NCBI GenBank assembly: GCA_903907955.1
Contig: CAIVPZ010000041.1
Coordinates: forward strand, 248,001-312,000
Origin: an uncultured Acetobacteraceae bacterium
GTDB taxonomy: Bacteria; Pseudomonadota; Alphaproteobacteria; Acetobacterales; Acetobacteraceae
DNA: 64,000 bases
Direction of reading: 5' to 3'
Below the pieces are notes generated by a model. It made no database searches and was not told where the DNA came from. It saw only the letters and a list, made by a program, of their open reading frames with translations. A program made the translations under genes and the position numbers. Position 1 is the stretch's first letter. Each line of letters opens with the position of its first letter. Positions 16,862-29,055 of this stretch are shown piece after piece.

Positions 16862-17809
16862 CTACGTCCCCCGCAGCCGCACCTCCGGCAGATAATCCGC
16901 CCCGTGCGCCACCAGGTAATCCCACAGCGCCTGCCCCGCCGGCAGCAGCCGCTTGTCGCGGTGGCGCACCACGAACCATTGCCGCACCACCGGCAGCCCC
17001 ACCACGTCCAGCGCCACCAGCCGGCCCTCGGCCAGTTCCGCCGCCACCGTGTGGGCGGACAGCAGGGCGATGCCCATGCCGGCCATCACCGCCTGCTTGA
17101 TGGTCTCGTTGCTGCCCATCTCCATGCCGAGCCCCGGCTCCAGCCCGGCCGCCTGCAACAGGCTGCGCAGCAGGTCGCGCGTGCCCGACCCGGCCTCGCG
17201 CAGCAGGAAGGTCTCGCCGGCCAGCGCCGCCAGCCCGATGCCCGGGGCGGCGGCCAGCCTGTGCTCGGGGGCGGCGATGACGGCGTGCGGATGCGCCCCG
17301 ATCACCGCGAAATCGACCGGGAAATCCTCGGGGGCACGGCCCATCACCGCGACGTCGATCTGCAACTCGCGCAGCGCCGCGAGGATCTCGCTGCGGTTGC
17401 CCACGCTGAGCCGGATCTCCACCCCCGGTTCGCGGCGCATGAAGGCGGCCAGCGCGCGCGGGGCGAAATACTTGGCGGTGCTGATCACCCCCACCGCCAC
17501 CCGCCCGCCCTGCATGCCGCGCAGCGCGGCGATGGCGGCGCCGCAATCGGCCAGCGCCGCCTCGATGCGGGCATGCGCCGCCAGCACCTCCCGCCCCGCA
17601 TCGGTGGGCCGCATGCCGGCCGGTGAGCGCTCGGCCAGCGGCACCGCCAGCGTATCCTCCAGCAGGCGCAACTGCTGGCTGATCGCGGGCGGCGTCACCG
17701 CCAGCGCATCGGCCGCCGCCGAGACCGTGCCGGTGCGCACCACCGCGGCCAGCGCGCGCAGCTGGCGCAGGGTGATGCCGCGCAACGATGGATTAAGTTT
17801 TTCTTTCAT
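16862..17809 (-). CDS. cbbR: LysR-type transcriptional regulator CbbR of the Calvin cycle operon
   Basis: The 315-residue protein has an N-terminal winged helix-turn-helix (ITLRQLRALAAVVRTGTVSA, then AADALAVTPPAISQQLRLLE) and a C-terminal LysR substrate domain with GSGTRDLLRSLL. Both the motif SNETIKQAVMAGMGIALLSA and the divergent position next to fbp-prk-tkt-fba-cbbLS are diagnostic of CbbR, which activates cbb operons in response to metabolites such as RuBP or NADPH. I choose ATG 17809; a TTG 36 bases upstream is also in frame but lacks a ribosome-binding site. The end of the gene abuts the vapC remnant. Confidence 0.9.
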   Translation of the reverse strand: MKEKLNPSLRGITLRQLRALAAVVRTGTVSAAADALAVTPPAISQQLRLLEDTLAVPLAERSPAGMRPTDAGREVLAAHARIEAALADCGAAIAALRGMQGGRVAVGVISTAKYFAPRALAAFMRREPGVEIRLSVGNRSEILAALRELQIDVAVMGRAPEDFPVDFAVIGAHPHAVIAAPEHRLAAAPGIGLAALAGETFLLREAGSGTRDLLRSLLQAAGLEPGLGMEMGSNETIKQAVMAGMGIALLSAHTVAAELAEGRLVALDVVGLPVVRQWFVVRHRDKRLLPAGQALWDYLVAHGADYLPEVRLRGT

Positions 17810-17946
17810 GCCGGCCAACAATAAACGAATTCTCTTTCTTTCCAAATCCCACCACTGTGCCCGTGACCGGACCGTGGGATAGACTCACAAACATGCGGCA
17901 CGGCAGCGGGGAGGCGCGATCGGGCGCCTTTCCGAACAGGGAGCGA
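17810..17946. promoter_or_regulatory. cbbR-cbbF divergent control region
   Basis: These 137 bases separate the divergent cbbR and fbp starts, so CbbR should bind here. I see an inverted repeat ATCCCAC (17846-17852) and GTGGGAT (17874-17880), and an AT-rich stretch with GAATTC around 17828. A clean T-N11-A LysR box could not be fixed by eye. The function is inferred from position. Confidence 0.5.
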
Positions 17947-18978
17947 ATGCGCCATGAGACGAGCGGCATGAGCAGCTTGGCCGAGTACCTGCATGCCTGG
18001 GCCGGAGACAGCGAAGTGCGCGCGCACATCGCCGCCACGGTGGCCGCGCTGGCGGCGGGCGCGGTGCTCGTTTCCGACATGCTGGCCCAGGGGCCGCTGG
18101 AAGGCGACGAGGAAGAAGGCTCGCGCCTCGCTTCCCGCCGGGCCGGCGCGTTGCTCATCGAGGCCCTGCAGGGCGCCCCGGTAGCCTGGGTGGCCACCGA
18201 AGCCATGGACGTGCCGGTGGCGCTCACCCCCGGCGCCCATCTGGCGGTGGCCCTCGACCCGCTCGACGGCGGGCTGAACGCCGCGGTCGGCGCGCCCACC
18301 GGCACCATCTTTTCCATCCTGCCGGTGCGCGCCATGGCCGGCAGCCACGGCAGCCTCGCCTTCCTCCAGCAGGGCGACCGCCAGATCGCCGCCGGCTGCG
18401 TGCTGCACGGCAGCTACACCTCGATGGCGCTGACGCTGCGCGAGGGCACCGACCTGTTCGTGCTGGATCGCCCCACCGGCACCTTCAACCTGGTGCGGCG
18501 TGGCCTGCAGGTGCCTGCCGGGCGGCGGGTCTACGCCATCAACGCCGCCAACTACCGCTACTGGTCGGAATCGGTGCGCGCCTATGTGGACGACTGCATC
18601 GCCGGCGAGGCCGGCCCGCGCGGCGTCGACTTCAACATGCGCTGGCTGGGCTGCGCCACCGCGGAGACCATCCGCGTCCTGCTGCGCGGCGGCATCTACC
18701 TCAATCCCGGCGACTCCCGCCCCGACCACCGGCGCGGCCGGCTGCATCTGGTGTTCGACGCGCATCCGCTGGCCCTGCTGGTCGAGCAGGCCGGGGGCGC
18801 CGCCTCCGACGGCATCGAGCCGATGCTGAAGACCGCGGCGCGCCGGCTGGGCGAACGCAGCCCGCTGGTGTTCGGCTCGCGCGAGAAGGTCGAGCGCGTT
18901 GCCGCCTACGAAACCATGAGCCTGCCGCTCGGCGAGCGCTCGCCGCTGTTCGGCCGGCGCGGCCTGTACCGGCTTTGA
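17947..18978 (+). CDS. cbbF: Fructose-1,6-bisphosphatase, class I (divergent Calvin-cycle form)
   Basis: The 343-residue enzyme would hydrolyse fructose-1,6-bisphosphate (and possibly sedoheptulose-1,7-bisphosphate) in RuBP regeneration. Class I blocks are LDPLDGGLNAAVGAPTGTIF with SIL following, then NMRWLGC, and RGRLHLVFDAHPLALLVEQA. Metal ligands of the DPLDG motif are kept, but the usual SSN after DPLDG is GLN. The later Y-E-x-N-P metal site reads F-D-A-H-P, and the EE pair reads TEAMD. These changes set it apart from typical FBPases. ATG 17947 follows AGGGAG; an in-frame ATG at 17968 also has purine-rich upstream bases. It is the first gene of the cbb operon, divergent from cbbR. Confidence 0.88.
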   Translation: MRHETSGMSSLAEYLHAWAGDSEVRAHIAATVAALAAGAVLVSDMLAQGPLEGDEEEGSRLASRRAGALLIEALQGAPVAWVATEAMDVPVALTPGAHLAVALDPLDGGLNAAVGAPTGTIFSILPVRAMAGSHGSLAFLQQGDRQIAAGCVLHGSYTSMALTLREGTDLFVLDRPTGTFNLVRRGLQVPAGRRVYAINAANYRYWSESVRAYVDDCIAGEAGPRGVDFNMRWLGCATAETIRVLLRGGIYLNPGDSRPDHRRGRLHLVFDAHPLALLVEQAGGAASDGIEPMLKTAARRLGERSPLVFGSREKVERVAAYETMSLPLGERSPLFGRRGLYRL

Positions 18979-19116
18979 GCATTCGTGCGGCAATGCCCGC
19001 GGCGGTTCGTTCCCGCGTTGCACCGTTTCATCTGCCCTGAGAGTTTGTGCATGGATACCCGCGACGCGCCGGTTTCGCCGAGGAACTCCAGATGATCCGT
19101 GCGGGCGTTCATTCAC

Positions 19117-19141
19117 AAGTTCCATTGCTTCACAAGCTCTG
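19117..19141 (+). repeat. Leader element upstream of prk (copy 1)
   Basis: AAGTTCC-ATTGCTTCACAAGCTCTG lies 9 bases before the prk start codon. A near copy, CAGTTCCGATTGCTTCGTAAGCTTTG, precedes the transketolase start (20060-20085). Most positions agree, allowing one gap. It does not occur ahead of fba, cbbL or cbbS. Confidence 0.55.
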
Positions 19142-19149
19142 AGGACACC

Positions 19150-20025
19150 ATGTCGATCCGTCATCCCATCATCTCGATCACCGGCTCCTCCGGCGCCGGC
19201 ACGTCCACGGTGAAGCACACCTTCGAGCAGATCTTCCGCCGTGAAGGGATCACCGCCGCCTATATCGAGGGCGACGCCTTCCACCGTTTCGACCGCGTGG
19301 CCATGCGCGCCGCCATCGCCGAGGCAACCGCGCAGGGCAACAACCACCTCAGCCATTTCGGCCCCGAGGCGAACCTGCTGGCCGAGCTGCAGCAGACCTT
19401 CGAGAGCTACGCGCGCACCGGCACCGGGCGCACCCGCACCTACGTGCACGACCAGAGCGAGGCGGAAAAATACGGCTGCCCGCCCGGCACCTTCACACCC
19501 TGGACGCAACTGCCCTCGGAAACCGACCTGCTGTTCTATGAGGGGCTGCACGGCGCGGTGGTGACCGACACGATCGACATCGGCCAGCACGCCGACCTCA
19601 AGATCGGCGTGGTGCCGGTGATCAACCTGGAATGGATCCAGAAGATCCACCGCGACCGCGCCGCCCGCGGCTATTCGGTGGAGGCGGTGGTGGATACCAT
19701 CCTGCGCCGCATGCCGGATTACCTGAACTACATCTGTCCGCAGTTCGGCCTGACCGACGTGAATTTCCAGCGCGTGCCCACGGTGGATACCTCCAACCCG
19801 CTGATCGCCCGCTGGATTCCCACGCCGGATGAATCGCTGGTGGTGATCCGCTTCGCCAACCCGAGCGGCATCGACTTTTCCTATCTGGTCTCGATGATCC
19901 ACGACAGCTTCATGTCGCGCGCCAACTCAATCGTCATTCCGGGCAACAAGCTCGACCTGGCGATGCAGCTCATCTTCACGCCGATGATCATGAAACTGGT
20001 CGAGCGCCGTCGGCGCGCGGCCTGA
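19150..20025 (+). CDS. cbbP: Phosphoribulokinase
   Basis: The 291-residue kinase phosphorylates ribulose-5-phosphate to ribulose-1,5-bisphosphate, the RuBisCO substrate. The N-terminal P-loop is SITGSSGAGTSTVKHTFEQI. Further blocks typical of proteobacterial class I PRK are YIEGDAFHRFDRVAM, NNHLSHFGPEANLL, then TYVHDQSEAEKYGCPPGTF and LLFYEGLHGAV. These give the catalytic Asp and substrate-binding His/Arg residues. Length fits the bacterial octameric enzyme. ATG 19150 is the start, because the longer reading from 19099 has no family similarity and GAGGACACC precedes 19150. The 171-base gap to cbbF holds the leader element at 19117. Confidence 0.96.
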   Translation: MSIRHPIISITGSSGAGTSTVKHTFEQIFRREGITAAYIEGDAFHRFDRVAMRAAIAEATAQGNNHLSHFGPEANLLAELQQTFESYARTGTGRTRTYVHDQSEAEKYGCPPGTFTPWTQLPSETDLLFYEGLHGAVVTDTIDIGQHADLKIGVVPVINLEWIQKIHRDRAARGYSVEAVVDTILRRMPDYLNYICPQFGLTDVNFQRVPTVDTSNPLIARWIPTPDESLVVIRFANPSGIDFSYLVSMIHDSFMSRANSIVIPGNKLDLAMQLIFTPMIMKLVERRRRAA

Positions 20026-20059
20026 GCGTTGATGCCGGGACGCCGGCGGCGTTCAGGCC

Positions 20060-20085
20060 CAGTTCCGATTGCTTCGTAAGCTTTG
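20060..20085 (+). repeat. Leader element upstream of transketolase (copy 2)
   Basis: CAGTTCCGATTGCTTCGTAAGCTTTG lies 24 bases before the transketolase ATG. It matches the element before prk at 19117-19141 in all but a few positions. The two genes have no other similarity in their flanks, so this is either a shared regulatory leader or a duplicated intergenic segment. Confidence 0.55.
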
Positions 20086-20109
20086 CAAAACCCGACGGAA
20101 ACGCAACAC

Positions 20110-22101
20110 ATGGCCCAGGTTAATACACGCGACATGGCAAACGCCGTGCGTGCACTGGCGATGGACGCGGTGGAACAGGCGAAGTCCGGCCATCCCGGCA
20201 TGCCGATGGGCATGGCGGATGTCGCGACGGTGCTGTGGACCCGCTTCCTGCGCTTCGACCCCGCACACCCCGACTGGCCGGACCGCGACCGCTTCGTGCT
20301 GTCCGCCGGGCACGGCTCGATGCTGCTGTATGCGCTGCTGCATCTCACCGGGTTCGAAGGCCTGGACATCGCCGAGCTGAAGAACTTCCGCCAGCTCGAC
20401 GCGAAAACCGCGGGCCATCCGGAATACGGCCATGCGCCGGGGATCGAGACCACCACCGGCCCGCTCGGCCAGGGCATCGCCACCGCGGTCGGCCTGGCGC
20501 TGGCCGAGCGCATGCAGGCCACCCGCCACGGCGACGCCCTGGTGGACCATTACACCTACGTCATCGCCGGCGACGGCTGCCTGATGGAAGGCATCTCGCA
20601 TGAGGCCGCCTCGCTGGCCGGCCATCTCGGCCTCGGCCGGCTGATCGTGCTGTGGGACGACAACGGCATCTCGATCGACGGGCCGACCAGCCTGACCGTG
20701 TCCGAAAACACCCAGGCCCGGTTCGAGGCGTACAACTGGCACGTGCAGTCGATCGACGGCCACGACCCGGAGGCGGTGGCCGCCGCGCTGACCGCGGCGC
20801 GCGCCGATGCGCGGCCCTCGCTGATCGCCTGCAAAACCGTCATCGGCTACGGCGCGCCGAGCAAGGCGGGGCGCGAGAGCGCCCACGGCGCGCCGCTGGG
20901 CGAGGCCGAAATCCTCGGCGCCCGCGACCGGCTCGGCTGGCCGCACCGCCCGTTCGAAATCCCCGCCAATATTCGCGCCGCCTGGCAGGAAGCCGGCGCG
21001 CGCGGGCGCGCCGCCCGGCTGGACTGGGAGCACCGTCTGGCTGAAACCACGGAAGCCAACCGCGCGGCTTTCCTGCACGGCCAGTCCGGCACCCTCTCCC
21101 CCGCCGTCTGGGAGGCGTATGACGCCTTCGTGGCGAAGCTGGTGGAGACCAAACCGTCCTGGGCAACCCGCAAATCGAGCGAAGAGACGCTCAAGGTGCT
21201 CACCGCCGCCGCCCCCGAGCTGATCGGCGGCTCGGCCGACCTGACCCACTCGAACAACACCATCACGCCGTCCACCAAACGCATCGGACCGGGCAGCTTC
21301 GGCGGCAGCTACATCCACTGGGGCGTGCGCGAGCACGCCATGGCGGCCGGCATGAACGGCATCGCCCTGCATGGCGGGTTCATCCCCTATGGCGGCACCT
21401 TCCTGGTGTTCTCCGACTACTGCCGCGGCGCCATCCGGCTGTCGGCGCTGATGGGCGTGCGGGTGATCTACGTGTTCACCCATGACAGCATCGGCCTCGG
21501 CGAGGACGGGCCGACCCACCAGCCGGTCGAGCACCTGGTTTCGCTGCGTGCCATCCCCAACCTGCTGGTGTTCCGCCCGGCCGACGCGGTGGAAACCGCG
21601 GAATGCTGGGCGGCGGCACTGGCGGAACCGCATGCCCCCTCGGTGCTGGCCCTGTCGCGGCAGGCGCTGCCGGCGCAGCGCACCACCGCGGCGGCCGAGA
21701 ACCTGTCCGCCCGCGGCGGCTATGTGCTGGCGGAAGCCAGCGGCCCGCGCGCGGTGACCCTGCTGGCCACCGGCTCGGAAGTGCAGATCGCGGTGGCCGC
21801 CCGCGCCACGCTGGAGGCCGAAGGCATCCCCACCGCCGTGGTTTCCCTGCCCTGCTGGGAGCTGTTCGACCGGCAGGACGACGCCTGGCGCGCGGCGGTG
21901 CTCGGCACCGCCCCGCGGCTGGCGGTGGAGGCGGCCTCGACGCTGGGCTGGACCCGCTATGCCGACAGCGAGGCCGATGTGCTGGGCATGCGCAGCTTCG
22001 GCGCCTCGGCACCGATCGACGCGCTGTATGCGAAGTTCGGCATCACCGCCGCGCATCTGGTGCAGATGGCCCACGCCCGGCTGGCACGCGGGGCGAAGTG
22101 A
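20110..22101 (+). CDS. cbbT: Transketolase
   Basis: The 663-residue thiamine-diphosphate enzyme moves two-carbon units between sugar phosphates in RuBP regeneration and the pentose phosphate pathway. Landmarks are [13 protein letters not shown] at the N-terminus, [35 protein letters not shown], the ThDP/Mg motif [20 protein letters not shown], then [10 protein letters not shown], and the pyrimidine-domain block [18 protein letters not shown] with a C-terminal [10 protein letters not shown]-like ending. Length and order match the family. The start is ATG 20110, because the reading from 20083 begins at TTG without a ribosome-binding site. It is 84 bases from prk and 31 bases from fba, in one operon. 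Confidence 0.97.
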   Translation: MAQVNTRDMANAVRALAMDAVEQAKSGHPGMPMGMADVATVLWTRFLRFDPAHPDWPDRDRFVLSAGHGSMLLYALLHLTGFEGLDIAELKNFRQLDAKTAGHPEYGHAPGIETTTGPLGQGIATAVGLALAERMQATRHGDALVDHYTYVIAGDGCLMEGISHEAASLAGHLGLGRLIVLWDDNGISIDGPTSLTVSENTQARFEAYNWHVQSIDGHDPEAVAAALTAARADARPSLIACKTVIGYGAPSKAGRESAHGAPLGEAEILGARDRLGWPHRPFEIPANIRAAWQEAGARGRAARLDWEHRLAETTEANRAAFLHGQSGTLSPAVWEAYDAFVAKLVETKPSWATRKSSEETLKVLTAAAPELIGGSADLTHSNNTITPSTKRIGPGSFGGSYIHWGVREHAMAAGMNGIALHGGFIPYGGTFLVFSDYCRGAIRLSALMGVRVIYVFTHDSIGLGEDGPTHQPVEHLVSLRAIPNLLVFRPADAVETAECWAAALAEPHAPSVLALSRQALPAQRTTAAAENLSARGGYVLAEASGPRAVTLLATGSEVQIAVAARATLEAEGIPTAVVSLPCWELFDRQDDAWRAAVLGTAPRLAVEAASTLGWTRYADSEADVLGMRSFGASAPIDALYAKFGITAAHLVQMAHARLARGAK

Positions 22102-22113
22102 ACAACCGAATGA

Positions 22114-24717
<2,604 letters not shown>

Positions 24718-24741
24718 AGCAAGTAGCAAGGAGCAGCCATC

Positions 24742-25161
24742 ATGCGTCTTACCCAGGGCACCTTCAGCTACCTGCCCGACCTCACCGACGAACAGATCCG
24801 CGCCCAGGTCGCCTATGCCCAGGGGAAGGGCTGGGCGGTGAACGTGGAGTACACCGACGACCCGCATCCGCGGAACACCTATTGGGAACTGTGGGGCCTG
24901 CCGATGTTCGACCTCAAGGACCCGGCCGGCGTGCTGCACGAGATCAACGAGTGCCGCAAGGTGTTCGCCAACTCCTATATCCGCGTCTCCGCCTTCGATC
25001 CGTCGCACACCTGGGAGACGGTGCGGCTGTCGTTCATCGTCAACCGCCCGCCCGAGGAGCCCGGCTTCTACCTTGAGCGCAACGAGGTGAACGGCCGCAG
25101 CGTGCAGTACACCGTGCGGTCCTACGCCGCCGCGGCCAGGCCGGCCGGCGAGCGCTACTGA
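24742..25161 (+). CDS. cbbS: RuBisCO small subunit, red-type form I
   Basis: The 139-residue small subunit caps the L8S8 hexadecamer. It starts [20 protein letters not shown] and carries [20 protein letters not shown] and [20 protein letters not shown]. The C-terminal extension with [19 protein letters not shown] forms the beta-hairpin typical of red-type small subunits, which replaces the beta-A/beta-B loop of the green type. AAGGAGCAGCC precedes the start. The stop overlaps the cbbX start (TGATG), so cbbX is translationally coupled. Confidence 0.98.
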   Translation: MRLTQGTFSYLPDLTDEQIRAQVAYAQGKGWAVNVEYTDDPHPRNTYWELWGLPMFDLKDPAGVLHEINECRKVFANSYIRVSAFDPSHTWETVRLSFIVNRPPEEPGFYLERNEVNGRSVQYTVRSYAAAARPAGERY

Positions 25162-26060
25162 TGGCGGACGCGCCGCGCACCGTGGATCTCGCCCGCGCCT
25201 TCGCCGAATCCGGCGTGGGCGAGGTGCTGGCGCAACTCGACCGCGAACTGGTCGGACTGCGGCCGGTGAAAGCGCGCATCCGCGAAATCGCGGCGCTGCT
25301 GCTGGTGGACAAGCTGCGCCGTGAGCACGGGCTCACGGCGCAGCCGCCCACGCTGCACATGTCATTCACCGGCAACCCCGGCACCGGCAAGACCACGGTG
25401 GCCTTGCGGATGGCCAATATTCTGCACCGGCTGGGTTATATCCGGTCGGGCCATCTGGTATCGGTGACGCGCGACGATCTGGTCGGCCAGTACATCGGCC
25501 ACACCGCGCCCAAGACCAAGGAAGTGCTGAAGAAGGCGATGGGCGGCGTGCTGTTCATCGATGAAGCGTACTACCTCTACCGGCCGGAGAATGAGCGCGA
25601 CTACGGCATGGAGGCCATCGAGATCCTGCTCCAGGTGATGGAGAACAAGCGCGACGATCTGGTGGTGATCCTGGCCGGCTATGCCGACCGGATGGACCGG
25701 TTCTTCACCTCCAACCCCGGCTTTCGCTCGCGCATCGCCCACCACATCGACTTCCCCGACTACCAGGCGGCGGAACTGGCGCAGATCGGCGAGCAGATGC
25801 TGACCGCCCAGGGCTACCGGTTCAGCCCGGATGCGAAGGCGGCGTTCCTGCGCTACATTGACGCCCGCATGCAGCAGCCGCATTTCGCCAATGCCCGCTC
25901 GATCCGCAACGCGCTCGACCGGGCACGGCTGCGCCAGGCCGTGCGCCTGTTCGAGACGCGCGACCGGCCGCTATGCGTCGATGACCTGATGACCATCGAG
26001 GCGGAGGAAATCCTGGCCAGCCGCGTGCTGGACGACCCCGCCGCAAAGGAGCCGGCATGA
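25161..26060 (+). CDS. cbbX: Red-type RuBisCO activase CbbX (AAA+)
   Basis: The 299-residue AAA+ ATPase frees inhibited red-type RuBisCO by pulling the large subunit C-terminus, and is stimulated by RuBP. Motifs are Walker [21 protein letters not shown] (near residues 70-85), pore-loop region [20 protein letters not shown], Walker [16 protein letters not shown], sensor 1 and the Arg finger in [18 protein letters not shown]. The sensor 2 region has [21 protein letters not shown] 25161 shares its first base with the cbbS stop. The next gene, rpe, overlaps its end by 4 bases. Confidence 0.97.
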   Translation: MADAPRTVDLARAFAESGVGEVLAQLDRELVGLRPVKARIREIAALLLVDKLRREHGLTAQPPTLHMSFTGNPGTGKTTVALRMANILHRLGYIRSGHLVSVTRDDLVGQYIGHTAPKTKEVLKKAMGGVLFIDEAYYLYRPENERDYGMEAIEILLQVMENKRDDLVVILAGYADRMDRFFTSNPGFRSRIAHHIDFPDYQAAELAQIGEQMLTAQGYRFSPDAKAAFLRYIDARMQQPHFANARSIRNALDRARLRQAVRLFETRDRPLCVDDLMTIEAEEILASRVLDDPAAKEPA

Positions 26061-26716
26061 CCCGCGAAGTGCTGATCGCCCCCTCGATCCTCTCGGCCGA
26101 TTTCGCCCGCATCGGCGAGGAGGTGCGCGCCGTGGACGAAGCCGGGGCGGACTGGATTCACCTCGATGTGATGGACGGGCATTTCGTGCCCAACATCACC
26201 TTCGGCCCGGATATCGTGAAGGCGATCCGCAAATACAGCGCGAAATGCTTCGACGCGCATCTGATGATCTCGCCGGTCGATCCGTTCATCGAGGCGTTTG
26301 CCAAGGCCGGCGCCGACCGCATTACCGTGCACGCCGAAGGCACCGTGCATCTCGACCGCACCTTGCAGGCGATCCGCGCGCTCGGCGTGAAGGCGGGGGT
26401 GTCGCTCAACCCCGCCACCTCCGAGCAGGAAATTGCCTATGTGCTCGACTATGTCGATCTGGTGCTGGTGATGACGGTGAACCCCGGCTTCGGCGGCCAG
26501 AAATTCATCCCCGCCCAGGTGGAAAAGATCCGGCGCATCAGCAAGATGATCGGCGGGCGCGACATCCACATCCAGGTGGATGGCGGGATTACCCCGGAAA
26601 CGGCGCCGCTGGTGATCGAAGCGGGGGCTTCCTGCCTCGTCGCGGGGTCGGCGGTGTTCGGCCGGCCGCCATATGCGGAGGCGATTACGGCGATCCGCGC
26701 GGCGCTGCCCCGATAG
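26057..26716 (+). CDS. rpe: Ribulose-phosphate 3-epimerase
   Basis: The 219-residue (beta/alpha)8-barrel enzyme interconverts xylulose-5-phosphate and ribulose-5-phosphate, feeding phosphoribulokinase. Metal and catalytic residues are in [17 protein letters not shown] and FDAHLMISP; the phosphate-binding end is [14 protein letters not shown] with [15 protein letters not shown] and GSAVFG. It begins [19 protein letters not shown], the classical N-terminus. It starts inside the cbbX stop (ATGA) and closes the cbb operon. It is followed by a double-hairpin repeat and the convergent lepA. Confidence 0.97.
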   Translation: MTREVLIAPSILSADFARIGEEVRAVDEAGADWIHLDVMDGHFVPNITFGPDIVKAIRKYSAKCFDAHLMISPVDPFIEAFAKAGADRITVHAEGTVHLDRTLQAIRALGVKAGVSLNPATSEQEIAYVLDYVDLVLVMTVNPGFGGQKFIPAQVEKIRRISKMIGGRDIHIQVDGGITPETAPLVIEAGASCLVAGSAVFGRPPYAEAITAIRAALPR

Positions 26717-26718
26717 GA

Positions 26719-26782
26719 ACGGGGTCAAGGGGTCCACCGACCCCTTGCGGGTCCAGGGCAGCGCCCTGGCCTTGCCTGCTTT
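26719..26782. repeat. Dispersed gene-end element, full copy 2 (double hairpin)
   Basis: Two adjacent hairpins are visible: AAGGGGT/ACCCCTT (26727-26746) and CCAGGGC/GCCCTGG (26753-26769), followed by TTGCCTGCTTTCT. It lies between the convergent ends of rpe and lepA, fit to stop transcription from both sides. Near copies lie at 45374-45433 and 61754-61818. Confidence 0.8.
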
Positions 26783-26788
26783 CTGCCC

Positions 26789-28594
26789 TCAGGCATCCAT
26801 CTTCAAAGCCGCCAGAAACGCCGTCTGCGGAATCTCCACCTTGCCGAACTGCCGCATGCGCTTCTTGCCTTCCTTCTGCTTCTCCAGCAGTTTGCGCTTG
26901 CGGCTGATGTCGCCGCCGTAGCATTTCGCGGTGACGTCCTTGCTCAGCGCGCCGATGGTTTCGCGGGCGATCACCCGGCCGCCGATCGCGGCCTGGATGG
27001 CGATCTTGAAAAGCTGTTTCGGGATCAAATCCTTCAGCTTCTCGCAGATCGACCGGCCGCGTTTTTCCGCCTGGGCGCGGTGGGCGATGAATGACAGGGC
27101 GTCCACCGGGTCCTGGTTCACGAGGATGGATATCTTCACCAGGTCGCTCTCGGCATAGCCGTCCATGTGGTAGTCGAAACTGGCGTAGCCGCGCGAGACG
27201 CTCTTCAGCCGGTCGTAGAAGTCGAACACCACCTCGTTCAGCGGCAGCCGGTACACCGCCATGGCGCGGTTGCCGACATAGGTCAGGTCCGATTGCTGGC
27301 CGCGCCGCTCGTTGGTCAGCGTCAGCACCGAGCCGAGATAATCGTCGGGCACCATGATGGTGGCCTTGATCCACGGTTCCTCGATATGGTCGATCAGGCT
27401 GGGGTCTGGCATGTCGGCCGGGTTGTGCAACTCCTCCACGATGCCGTTGGTGCGGTGGACGCGATAGACCACGCTCGGGGCGGTGGCGATCAGGTCGAGG
27501 TCGAACTCGCGCGACAGCCGTTCCTGGATGATCTCCAGATGCAGCAGGCCGAGAAAGCCGCAGCGAAAGCCGAAGCCGAGCGCCGCCGAGGTTTCCGGGT
27601 CGTAATGGAAGCTGGCATCGTTCAGCCGCAGCTTGCCCAGGCTCTCGCGCAGCTTTTCGAAATCGTCGGCATCGACCGGATACAGGCCGCACCACACCAC
27701 CGGAATGCTGGGCTTGAAGCCGGGCAGCGGCTCGGTGGCGGGGGTGCGGTCGTCGGTGAGGGTGTCGCCCACCTTGCAGTCGGCGACGGTCTTGATGGCG
27801 GCGGTGATGAAGCCGATCTCGCCGGGGCCGAGGTCGTCCACCGGCAGCATCTTGGGGGTGAACACGCCGACCTGCTCGACGGTGTGCACCGCGCCGGTGG
27901 ACATCATGCGGATGCGCTGGGCCTTGCGCAGCCGGCCGTCCTTCACCCGCACCAGGATGACCACGCCGAGATACTGGTCGTACCAGCTATCCACCAGCAG
28001 CGCCTTCAGCGGCGCGTTGGCGTCGCCCTTGGGGGCGGGCAGGCGGTTGACCAGCGCTTCCAGCACGCCTTCGATATTCAGCCCGGTCTTGGCGCTGATC
28101 ATCACCGCGTCGGAGGTGTCCAGGCCGATCACGTCCTCGATCTGCTGCCTGACGCGCTCGGGTTCGGCCGCCGGCAGGTCGATCTTGTTGAGGATCGGCA
28201 CGATTTCGTGATTGGCTTCGATCGCCTGGTAAACGTTCGCCAGCGTCTGCGCTTCCACCCCCTGGGTGACGTCGACCACCAGCAGCGAGCCTTCGCAGGC
28301 GGCGAGGCTGCGGCTGACCTCATAGGCGAAGTCCACATGGCCGGGCGTGTCCATGAGGTTGAGTTCGTAGGATTCGCCGTTCCTGGCCAGATAGGTCAGG
28401 CGCACGGTCTGCGCCTTGATGGTGATGCCGCGCTCCTTCTCCAGTTCCATGGAGTCGAGCACCTGCTCGGTCATCTCGCGGGCGGTGAGGCCGCCGGTCG
28501 CCTGGATCAGCCGGTCGGCCAGGGTGGATTTCCCGTGGTCGATATGGGCGATGATGGAGAAGTTGCGAATGTGGTCGGTCGGGGTGTCGGTCAT
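26789..28594 (-). CDS. lepA: Elongation factor 4 (LepA), ribosomal back-translocase GTPase
   Basis: The 601-residue GTPase acts on the ribosome during translation. G motifs: [15 protein letters not shown] (G1), the switch block [35 protein letters not shown] (G3), [13 protein letters not shown] (G4) and [15 protein letters not shown] (G5). After domain II come the EF-G-like domains III and V. The LepA-specific C-terminus has [20 protein letters not shown] and [20 protein letters not shown]. Length is typical. It is oriented against the cbb operon and upstream of two small unknown genes that run the same way. Confidence 0.97.
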   Translation of the reverse strand: MTDTPTDHIRNFSIIAHIDHGKSTLADRLIQATGGLTAREMTEQVLDSMELEKERGITIKAQTVRLTYLARNGESYELNLMDTPGHVDFAYEVSRSLAACEGSLLVVDVTQGVEAQTLANVYQAIEANHEIVPILNKIDLPAAEPERVRQQIEDVIGLDTSDAVMISAKTGLNIEGVLEALVNRLPAPKGDANAPLKALLVDSWYDQYLGVVILVRVKDGRLRKAQRIRMMSTGAVHTVEQVGVFTPKMLPVDDLGPGEIGFITAAIKTVADCKVGDTLTDDRTPATEPLPGFKPSIPVVWCGLYPVDADDFEKLRESLGKLRLNDASFHYDPETSAALGFGFRCGFLGLLHLEIIQERLSREFDLDLIATAPSVVYRVHRTNGIVEELHNPADMPDPSLIDHIEEPWIKATIMVPDDYLGSVLTLTNERRGQQSDLTYVGNRAMAVYRLPLNEVVFDFYDRLKSVSRGYASFDYHMDGYAESDLVKISILVNQDPVDALSFIAHRAQAEKRGRSICEKLKDLIPKQLFKIAIQAAIGGRVIARETIGALSKDVTAKCYGGDISRKRKLLEKQKEGKKRMRQFGKVEIPQTAFLAALKMDA

Positions 28595-28659
28595 GGGGCT
28601 CGCTCAGCGGCCAGGGCCGGCCGGGTTGGGGGCGTACATAGGGCAGGCGGGCCGCGATG

Positions 28660-29055
28660 TCAGCCTTTGCCGGAGCGCCCGAAATAGTAGCCGAGCACCA
28701 GGGTGACGACCGGAAGGACGGCGGACTTGATGAGGTCGACCGCCTGTGCCGCCGCCTGCAGCCAGGTGCCGGATTGCCAGCCCTGAAGTACGAGGATCAG
28801 ATCCCCGCCGACAATAGCGCCCACGAAAACCCAGATGATCGTCCGGGCTATCCAGTTCCTGGATGTGTCGTCCAGGCTCGGGGCAGGCTGAGCGTCCAGC
28901 GGCGTGCGGGTATCGGACACCCTTTCTTCGACCGCTTTCAACCGGGCATGAAAATCTGTAGGAGCTTCGACGTCCGGACGCGCCCGGTCAGATAGGTCGG
29001 CCGGGTCAACCACCGATGAACCTTCAGCCGGGTTCGCGCCGCTTTCAACCGGCAT
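28660..29055 (-). CDS. Small membrane protein of unknown function
   Basis: The 131-residue product has a hydrophilic, acidic N-terminal half (residues 1-70, with FHARLKAVEERVSDTRTPLD). Two transmembrane segments follow near residues 73-95 (WIARTIIWVFVGAIVGGDLI) and 105-125 (KSAVLPVVTLVLGYYFG), then a basic end. This is the look of a cytoplasm-tethered membrane protein, but no family is recognised. I choose ATG 29055, which overlaps the end of the upstream gene by 11 bases; the reading from 29091 would overlap even more. The overlap implies co-expression with the 92-residue gene. Confidence 0.6.
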   Translation of the reverse strand: MPVESGANPAEGSSVVDPADLSDRARPDVEAPTDFHARLKAVEERVSDTRTPLDAQPAPSLDDTSRNWIARTIIWVFVGAIVGGDLILVLQGWQSGTWLQAAAQAVDLIKSAVLPVVTLVLGYYFGRSGKG

